DNA of 64,000 nt. Origin: Archangium sp. (GTDB taxonomy: Bacteria; Myxococcota; Myxococcia; Myxococcales; Myxococcaceae). The stretch covers positions 1 through 64,000 of the forward strand of contig JALHMW010000004.1 of NCBI GenBank assembly GCA_022843845.1. The letters are read 5' to 3'. The notes beneath the pieces were generated by a model. It saw only the letters and a program-made list of their open reading frames with translations, was not told where the DNA came from and did not search any database. The position numbers and the translations under genes are program-made. Every line of letters starts with the position of its first letter. Positions within the stretch are counted from its first letter, which is position 1. This document shows, piece after piece, positions 59,076-64,000 of this stretch.

Positions 59076-60059
59076 TCAACCGAGCGAGATGCGGCTCTTC
59101 TTCGGCTTCGGCGGCGCTTCGGGCATCGCCGGCGCGTCGACCTTGTTGCCGCCAGACTCCTGCGCGCGCTTGAGGGCGACCGAGGCCTCACGCACCAGCG
59201 CGCCGAAGCTCACCGTGGCCTTGGGGTCGAGCGCCGGGTCGAAGCTCGCCAGGCCGACCGACGCCGTGCCCTGAGGAAACGCCGCGAGCGCCGCCAGCTG
59301 CTTCACCACGCGCTCCGCCACGATCAACGCGCCTGGCCGGGGCGTGTGCGGGAGGAACACGAGGTACTTGTCTTCGGCGAAGGGCATCGCCACGTCGATG
59401 TCGCGAACGAGATCGCTGATCGCCGTCATCGCCTCGCTGCGAATCGCTGCGCGCTGGAACTCGGGGCTCGACTCTTTCGAGAGGTGCTCGGTGAGCTTGT
59501 CGAGGCCGACGAGCAACAGCGCGACCGGGTAGGCGTAGCGCTTCGAGCGCTTCACCTCGAGCAGCATGTACTTTTTGAAGAACGTCTCGTCGGCGGTGTT
59601 CACGCCGGGGCCGCGCGGCTTCGGCGCAGGCGACGGCTTCGGCTCGGCCTTGAGCTTTTCGACCTGGCCGGCGAGCTCCACGATGCGCAGGCGCAGCTCG
59701 CGCAGCTTCAACACCGCGCGCACCGCGTTGAGCACCGCGCTCTTCTTCAGCGGGCCGTTCAGGAAGCAGTCGGCGTTGACCGAGGTCGCGCGCTCGAACG
59801 CCTTCTCCTCGTCCGGCGGGTACACGAGGATCAGACAGAGATCGGGCGAGAGCTTGCGCAGCTGAACGGCCAGCACCTCACCGTCGAACGAGCCCGACAC
59901 CGACGCGATGACGACGTCGGGAGGCTTCGCGCGGACCAACTGCACCGCCTCGTCGAGGTAGTGCACGGCCTGCACGTCGGCGCGGCCGTCGAGGAACTTC
60001 CGCAGCGCGTTGCAGATGGGGGCCGAGGGCTCGGCGACGAGGACGCGAGGAGGGGGCAC
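59076..60059 (-). CDS. Receiver-like domain fused to degenerate GGDEF domain
   Basis: The 327-residue protein starts with a receiver-like fold in which the phosphoacceptor Asp is replaced by Ser53 (DVVIASVSG), followed by a linker with a coiled coil (ELAGQVEKLKAE). The C-terminal half is a diguanylate cyclase-like domain (FFKKYMLLEVKRSKRYAYPVALLLVGLD) whose active-site loop reads FAEDKYLVFLP where GGDEF would be expected. Both halves therefore look catalytically inactive. It may act as an effector or protein-binding scaffold. It lies 10 bp after frr on the same strand, but may be independently expressed. Confidence 0.85.
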   Translation of the reverse strand: MPPPRVLVAEPSAPICNALRKFLDGRADVQAVHYLDEAVQLVRAKPPDVVIASVSGSFDGEVLAVQLRKLSPDLCLILVYPPDEEKAFERATSVNADCFLNGPLKKSAVLNAVRAVLKLRELRLRIVELAGQVEKLKAEPKPSPAPKPRGPGVNTADETFFKKYMLLEVKRSKRYAYPVALLLVGLDKLTEHLSKESSPEFQRAAIRSEAMTAISDLVRDIDVAMPFAEDKYLVFLPHTPRPGALIVAERVVKQLAALAAFPQGTASVGLASFDPALDPKATVSFGALVREASVALKRAQESGGNKVDAPAMPEAPPKPKKSRISLG

Positions 60060-60069
60060 GGGGTGGCGC

Positions 60070-60633
60070 TCAGACCTCGAGCACTTCCTTCTCCTTCTTG
60101 GCGACCACGTCGTCGACCGCCGCGATGCCGGCGTCGGTCTCTTTCTGCACCTTCTCCTGGGCGCGCTTGTTGTCGTCCTCGGTGATCTTCTTGTCCTTCA
60201 GCAGCGTCTTGAGCTTCTCGTTGGCGTCGCGGCGCTCGTTGCGAATGGCGACCTTGTGCTCCTCGCCCTTCGCCTTCACGTCCTTGGCGATGTCCTTGCG
60301 GCGCTGCTCGGTGAGCGGAGGAATCGGCAGGCGGATGATCTCGCCGTCGTTCTGCGGCGTGAGGCCCAGGTTCGCCTCGTGAATCGCCTTCTCGATGTTC
60401 TTCAAGATCGTCTTGTCCCACGGCTTGACGGTGATGAGCCGCGCCTCGGGCACCGCGATGGCGGCGCACTGGGCGAGCGGCGTGGGCGTGCCGTAGAAGT
60501 CGACGCGCACCGAGTCGACCATCGCAGCGCTCGCGCGGCCGGTTCGAATCTTCGTCATGTGCCCCTTGAGGGCGTCGACGGCCTTCTTGATCTGCTCGGT
60601 GAGGCCCTTCACCACGTCGTCATGCGCAGCCAT
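60070..60633 (-). CDS. frr: Ribosome recycling factor
   Basis: The 187-residue product is typical. The tRNA-mimic helix bundle is visible: HDDVVKGLTEQIKKAVDALK, TGRASAAMVDSVRVDFYGTPTPLAQCAAI, EARLITVKPWDK, NLGLTPQNDGEIIRLPIPPLTEQRRK (a hallmark) and the C-terminal helix. With EF-G it splits ribosomes after termination. It lies 40 bp after pyrH, the usual pyrH-frr order; rpsB and tsf, which often precede them, are absent here. Confidence 0.97.
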   Translation of the reverse strand: MAAHDDVVKGLTEQIKKAVDALKGHMTKIRTGRASAAMVDSVRVDFYGTPTPLAQCAAIAVPEARLITVKPWDKTILKNIEKAIHEANLGLTPQNDGEIIRLPIPPLTEQRRKDIAKDVKAKGEEHKVAIRNERRDANEKLKTLLKDKKITEDDNKRAQEKVQKETDAGIAAVDDVVAKKEKEVLEV

Positions 60634-60673
60634 GTGTCACTCCTTGGTCAGAAGCCGTTCGTGAAGCATTTCG

Positions 60674-61426
60674 TCAAACGAGGGCGGTCTCGGCGTGGCC
60701 GACGATGGTGCCGATCTCGCCTGGGCGCAGCACGGCGCGCTCGATGTTGCCGGTCGTCATCATGTCGAACACGACGATGGGCAGCTTGTTGTCCATGCAC
60801 AGCGAGATGGCGGTCGAGTCCATCACGTTGAGGTTCTTCTGCAGCACGTCCATGTACGTCAGCGTGCGGTAGCGCCGGGCCGTGGGCACCTTCTTCGGGT
60901 CGGCCTCGTAGACGCCGTCGACCTTGGTGGCCTTGAGGATGACGTCGGCGTTGATCTCCATCGCGCGCAGCGAGGCGGCAGTGTCGGTCGTGAAGTACGG
61001 GTTGCCGGTGCCGGCGGCGAAGATGACGACGCGCTCCTTCTCGAGGTGGCGCACGGCGCGGCGGCGAATGTAGGGCTCGGCGATCTGCTCCATCTTGATG
61101 GCCGAGAGCACCCGCGTCTGGCCACCGAGCTGCTCGAGCGCGTCCTGCATGGCGAGGGAGTTGATGCAGGTGGCGAGCATGCCCATGTAGTCGGCGCTCG
61201 CTCTGTCCATGCCGCGCGTGGCGCCCTGCACCCCGCGGAAGATGTTGCCGCCGCCGATGACGAGCGCGACCTGCACCCCGGCCTTCTGGAGGTTCAGCAC
61301 CTGCTGGGCGATGCCGGTCAGCACCTCAGGGTTGATGCCGTACTTGTCGTCACCCATCAGCGCTTCGCCGGACAACTTCAGCAGGACACGTTTGTACCCG
61401 CCGGTGCTGCTCTTGGAGGCGCTCAT
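60674..61426 (-). CDS. pyrH: Uridylate kinase PyrH
   Basis: The 250-residue product (ATG 61426) is a bacterial UMP kinase of the amino-acid-kinase fold: [46 protein letters not shown] and the ATP-region [19 protein letters not shown] with [13 protein letters not shown]. It makes UDP from UMP. Its ATG overlaps the stop of an upstream LysR-type regulator gene (ATGA), an unusual context, and frr follows. Confidence 0.97.
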   Translation of the reverse strand: MSASKSSTGGYKRVLLKLSGEALMGDDKYGINPEVLTGIAQQVLNLQKAGVQVALVIGGGNIFRGVQGATRGMDRASADYMGMLATCINSLAMQDALEQLGGQTRVLSAIKMEQIAEPYIRRRAVRHLEKERVVIFAAGTGNPYFTTDTAASLRAMEINADVILKATKVDGVYEADPKKVPTARRYRTLTYMDVLQKNLNVMDSTAISLCMDNKLPIVVFDMMTTGNIERAVLRPGEIGTIVGHAETALV

Positions 61427-62367
61427 GGCGGAGAAGGGCTTGTAGTCCCCCGCCGTGCGCTTGGGGAGCGAGAAACGCTGAGCCGGCCACCAACGTCGCG
61501 CGCGACCTCGTCGAGGACGTCGAGCACCGCCGCCACGCGAGGCACGCGCCGGAGCGCCTGGTGGGTGACGACGAAGACGGGCGCTGGAGGAACGGCGGGA
61601 AATGGGGCGTCGACGCGCACGAAGCCGCGAATGGCCGCCTGGGCTGACGTCGTCACCATCGCGCCCAGCCCAGCCTCGGTGGCCGCGCACATCACGAGGA
61701 AGTCGTTGGTGACGAGCACCCGCGGGCACGGGAGCGCGGCCAGGGCGTTCGAGAGCGTGGCGAGCTCAGCGCTCCAGTCGATGAGGGGCACCTGGTCGAG
61801 GCGGGGGCGAGCGGGGAGCCGTCGCACGAGGGCGGCGCCGGCGTAGAGGCCGATCGGCAGCTCGAAGAGCTTCTTCGCCACCAGCGGCCCGCTCGTCGGC
61901 ATGGCGTTGCGGAGGGCGATGTCGGCCTCGTGCGCGACGAGATCGCGCGTGCGCACGTCGGCGAGCAGCTCGACGACGATCTTCGGGTGCTTCACGCGCA
62001 GGCGCTTGAGCACGAGCGGCCCGAAGTCGACCGCGACGCCGGGCGCGCAGGTGAGTCGAACCCGGCCTTCAGGCGCTGACTCGAGCCCAGCCAGCGCGGC
62101 TCCCGCGTCACGCATCGAGGCGCCCATCGCCTCAGCCCAGGGCCTGAGTTGGAGCGCGGCGTGCGTCGGCGTCAGTCCGCCACGGCTGCGATCGAAGAGC
62201 GGGTGCCCGACCTCGGCCTCCAGCGCAGCGATGCGGCGCGACATCGTCGCCTGCCCGATGCGGAGCGCCTTCGCGGCAACGGTGAAGCTCTCGTGCTCGA
62301 GCGCCGCGAGGAAGAGCCGGACGTCGTCCCACGAGGCATTCGAAAATGGATGGCTGGTCTTCATCAT
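61423..62367 (-). CDS. LysR-family transcriptional regulator coupled to pyrH
   Basis: From ATG 62367 (or 62364) the protein is 314 residues. A winged-helix N-terminus ([39 protein letters not shown]) is followed by an effector domain ([23 protein letters not shown] and [11 protein letters not shown], which resembles AmpR/GcvA-like binding folds). The C-terminus is Arg/Ser/Pro-rich. The stop overlaps the pyrH ATG, so the regulator is translated with pyrH-frr. It is divergent from a metallo-beta-lactamase-fold gene 40 bp away, its likely target. Confidence 0.92.
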   Translation of the reverse strand: MMKTSHPFSNASWDDVRLFLAALEHESFTVAAKALRIGQATMSRRIAALEAEVGHPLFDRSRGGLTPTHAALQLRPWAEAMGASMRDAGAALAGLESAPEGRVRLTCAPGVAVDFGPLVLKRLRVKHPKIVVELLADVRTRDLVAHEADIALRNAMPTSGPLVAKKLFELPIGLYAGAALVRRLPARPRLDQVPLIDWSAELATLSNALAALPCPRVLVTNDFLVMCAATEAGLGAMVTTSAQAAIRGFVRVDAPFPAVPPAPVFVVTHQALRRVPRVAAVLDVLDEVARDVGGRLSVSRSPSARRGTTSPSPP

Positions 62368-62407
62368 TGGCGGCTGTCGTCCTTTTATGAATGCGTACTG
62401 TGCGCCC

Positions 62408-63352
62408 ATGACCAACGCAAACCGACTCCTCGTCTTCCTCGCCGTCGCCTCCTCGGCCTGCACCTTCACCACCCACCCCACCCGCGCCGAGACCATCGTC
62501 TCTCCGCGCCAGCCCACCTCGTGGAACGACGCGCTCAACGGCCCGGCCCGCGTCGAGTGGGAGCCGGTGCTGTCAGCGAAGTGGAAGGTCGAGCGCAAAG
62601 GGCTCATCAACCTCGAGCGCCCCGAAGCGAAGGACCTACCGAAAGACGAGATGGACATCGTCTTGCCGGTGCACGTGATTCGTCACCCGACGCGCGGCAC
62701 GTTCATCATCGACACCGGCATCTCGAAGGGCCTGAAGGACGGCACGGGCGGCGGCATCGGCTGGCCGGTGTCGTCCTTCCTCGTCGCGATGAAGCCTGAG
62801 GAGCCGCTCGCATCGATTCTGGCGCGGCAGCCGGCTCCGCTGGCGGGCGTGTTCTTCACCCACCTGCACCTCGACCATGTGCTCGGTCTGCCTGACGTGC
62901 CGAAGGGAACGCCGCTCTACACGGGGCCGAATGAGACGACGCCGTCGTCGTTCCAGAACGCGTTCTTGCGCGGCACGTACTCCAGCTTGTTCGCGGGCCA
63001 GAACGCGACGACCGAGCTCGACGTGACGAAGGGCGTGGCGATCGGCGAGGTGAAGCAGGCCATCGACTTCTTCGGCGACGGCTCGTTCTGGGTCCTCTCG
63101 GCAACGGGCCACACGCCGGGCAGCCTGGCCTTCATCGCGAACACCGAGAAGGGCCCGGTGCTCTTCACGGGCGACACCTGCCACACGCGCTGGGGCTGGG
63201 AGAATCAGGTCGAGCCGGGCGAGTTCACCGGCGATCACCCCGCGAACCAGGCCTCACTCGCGCAGCTCGCGTCGATCGTGAAGGCGCTGCCGGGAACGAC
63301 GGTGATGACAGGCCACGAGTGGGACGCCGCCGGTCCGCTCGTCGCGAAGTGA
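62408..63352 (+). CDS. Metallo-beta-lactamase-fold lipoprotein (lactonase-like)
   Basis: The 314-residue product (ATG 62408) starts with a lipoprotein-like signal (LAVASSAC). The metal-binding motif THLHLDHVLG is canonical HxHxDH, with further ligands in SATGHTPGSL and FTGDTCH and the late GHEW. The fold and the layout with a distal aspartate resemble N-acyl-homoserine lactonases and related hydrolases, but the substrate is not determined by sequence alone. A LysR gene is divergent 40 bp away. It converges on an unknown gene with a 63-bp gap. Confidence 0.9.
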   Translation: MTNANRLLVFLAVASSACTFTTHPTRAETIVSPRQPTSWNDALNGPARVEWEPVLSAKWKVERKGLINLERPEAKDLPKDEMDIVLPVHVIRHPTRGTFIIDTGISKGLKDGTGGGIGWPVSSFLVAMKPEEPLASILARQPAPLAGVFFTHLHLDHVLGLPDVPKGTPLYTGPNETTPSSFQNAFLRGTYSSLFAGQNATTELDVTKGVAIGEVKQAIDFFGDGSFWVLSATGHTPGSLAFIANTEKGPVLFTGDTCHTRWGWENQVEPGEFTGDHPANQASLAQLASIVKALPGTTVMTGHEWDAAGPLVAK

Positions 63353-63415
63353 TCAGGTGCCGGCGTCGAGGCCGCCGTTGAGCCGAGCGATCTGCGGCAG
63401 GGGCCAGGACGCACC

Positions 63416-63895
63416 TCAGCCGCCTGAGCGGGCGCGAAAGGCGCCTAATCGCGCCCGCGCAAGGTCGACGCTGATCTCGCACTCGGATTTCAGTCTGCTC
63501 TTTCGAAGTCCCTTCATTTGCGACGCGGTCTGCTCGATGAAGTGTTCGCTGCGAGTCATGGCCTCGAGGTCGGTGGCGCTCCGCAGCCACGAGCTGAGGA
63601 GTCCCATCACATTGACCCTCCTCTCAACGCTCAGAAATCCAACGTCCTCCAACTCGAGCAGGAGCGAATCGATGACGGCAAACGGCTGAGCTGTCGTGCA
63701 GGCAATGAGAAAGATCTTCTCGAGGATGCGGCGCTGCATCTCGGCTTTGACAGACCTTGCCCTGGCGCGAGGGAGCATCTCTGCCAACAGAGCGCGCATT
63801 CCCTGAGCGTAGGCGTCGAATCCCTGGTCCTCGAGCGCTCCTTCGTGCCGCCGGATCGATTCGACGAACTGCCGCTCGAGACTGGCACTCAACAC
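63416..63895 (-). CDS. Unknown 159-residue protein
   Basis: This ORF is largely helical and charged (LERQFVESIRRHEGALEDQGF, RVNVMGLLSSWLRSATDLEAM), with no signal, membrane segment or motif that I recognise. It ends 63 bp from the convergent lactonase-like gene. Codon use seems less GC-biased than its neighbours (for example AAA, AGA and TTT-type codons). Whether it is genuine rests mainly on uninterrupted length and helix-forming composition. Confidence 0.55.
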   Translation of the reverse strand: MLSASLERQFVESIRRHEGALEDQGFDAYAQGMRALLAEMLPRARARSVKAEMQRRILEKIFLIACTTAQPFAVIDSLLLELEDVGFLSVERRVNVMGLLSSWLRSATDLEAMTRSEHFIEQTASQMKGLRKSRLKSECEISVDLARARLGAFRARSGG

Positions 63896-64000
63896 CGACC
63901 TCCATCCGAGAGTGGCTCCAGACGACTCGAGGCCCCGCGATCACTCACGGAGCCCCGGGTCTCATCGTTCAGCTGGCCTTCAAACCTCAGGCCTGGCCGA

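Overview
The window is high-GC DNA from a myxobacterium-like member of the Myxococcota. The main evidence is a mglB-mglA pair directly followed by large TPR proteins in the order of the Myxococcus gliding genes gltD-gltE-gltF-gltG, together with many lipoproteins, large secreted proteins and GTG/TTG starts. No tRNA, rRNA, CRISPR array or intact mobile element was seen. All family calls come from reading motifs by eye; no database search was possible.

Layout. 1-0.2 kb: the cut-off end of what looks like a group II intron RNA on the minus strand. 0.2-2.1 kb: a small membrane protein and a lipoprotein with a haem c site and copper monooxygenase-like histidines. 2.2-5.5 kb: dnaX (interrupted by a +1 frame change in its linker), ybaB/ebfC and recR. 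5.6-16.8 kb: mglB, mglA, two uncharacterised exported proteins, then gltD-, gltE-, gltF- and gltG-like genes, mostly overlapping or nearly so; this is a polarity switch plus part of an envelope-spanning gliding apparatus. 16.8-19.9 kb: a cyclic-nucleotide-binding protein, then a promoter and a three-gene operon ending in an outer-membrane barrel and a short polysaccharide export (OPX) lipoprotein, resembling the composite OPX/beta-barrel translocons of myxobacteria.

19.9-25.1 kb (minus strand): an inositol-phosphatase-family enzyme, a thioredoxin-like lipoprotein, mpl, a small coupled ORF, a serine-hydrolase-fold enzyme and an LD-carboxypeptidase. Mpl and LD-carboxypeptidase point to muropeptide recycling. 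25.1-29.6 kb: a two-TM protein, a creatininase-family hydrolase, an outer-membrane barrel protein, a LysR regulator with a perfect T-N11-A dyad in front of it, and a GNAT acetyltransferase. 29.6-34.4 kb (minus): a TRAP transporter with a TatT lipoprotein, DctP, DctQ and a DctM that carries a four-times repeated C-terminal tail. 34.4-38.7 kb: an unknown secreted protein, a FIST-domain sensor protein, a lipoprotein hydrolase and small membrane proteins.

38.8-52.4 kb: an operon of a 1783-residue secreted protein built from many cysteine-pair modules, a bacterial alpha-2-macroglobulin with an intact CLEQ thioester, and penicillin-binding protein 1C. The A2M/PBP1C pair is known; the coupled giant protein is the most promising candidate for something undescribed. 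52.4-64 kb: a lipoprotein hydrolase, a CBS-like protein, an AidB-like acyl-CoA dehydrogenase, SixA, frataxin CyaY, a four-repeat cysteine-rich secreted protein, a degenerate receiver-GGDEF protein, frr, pyrH with a coupled LysR gene, a metallo-beta-lactamase-fold lipoprotein and one unknown gene.
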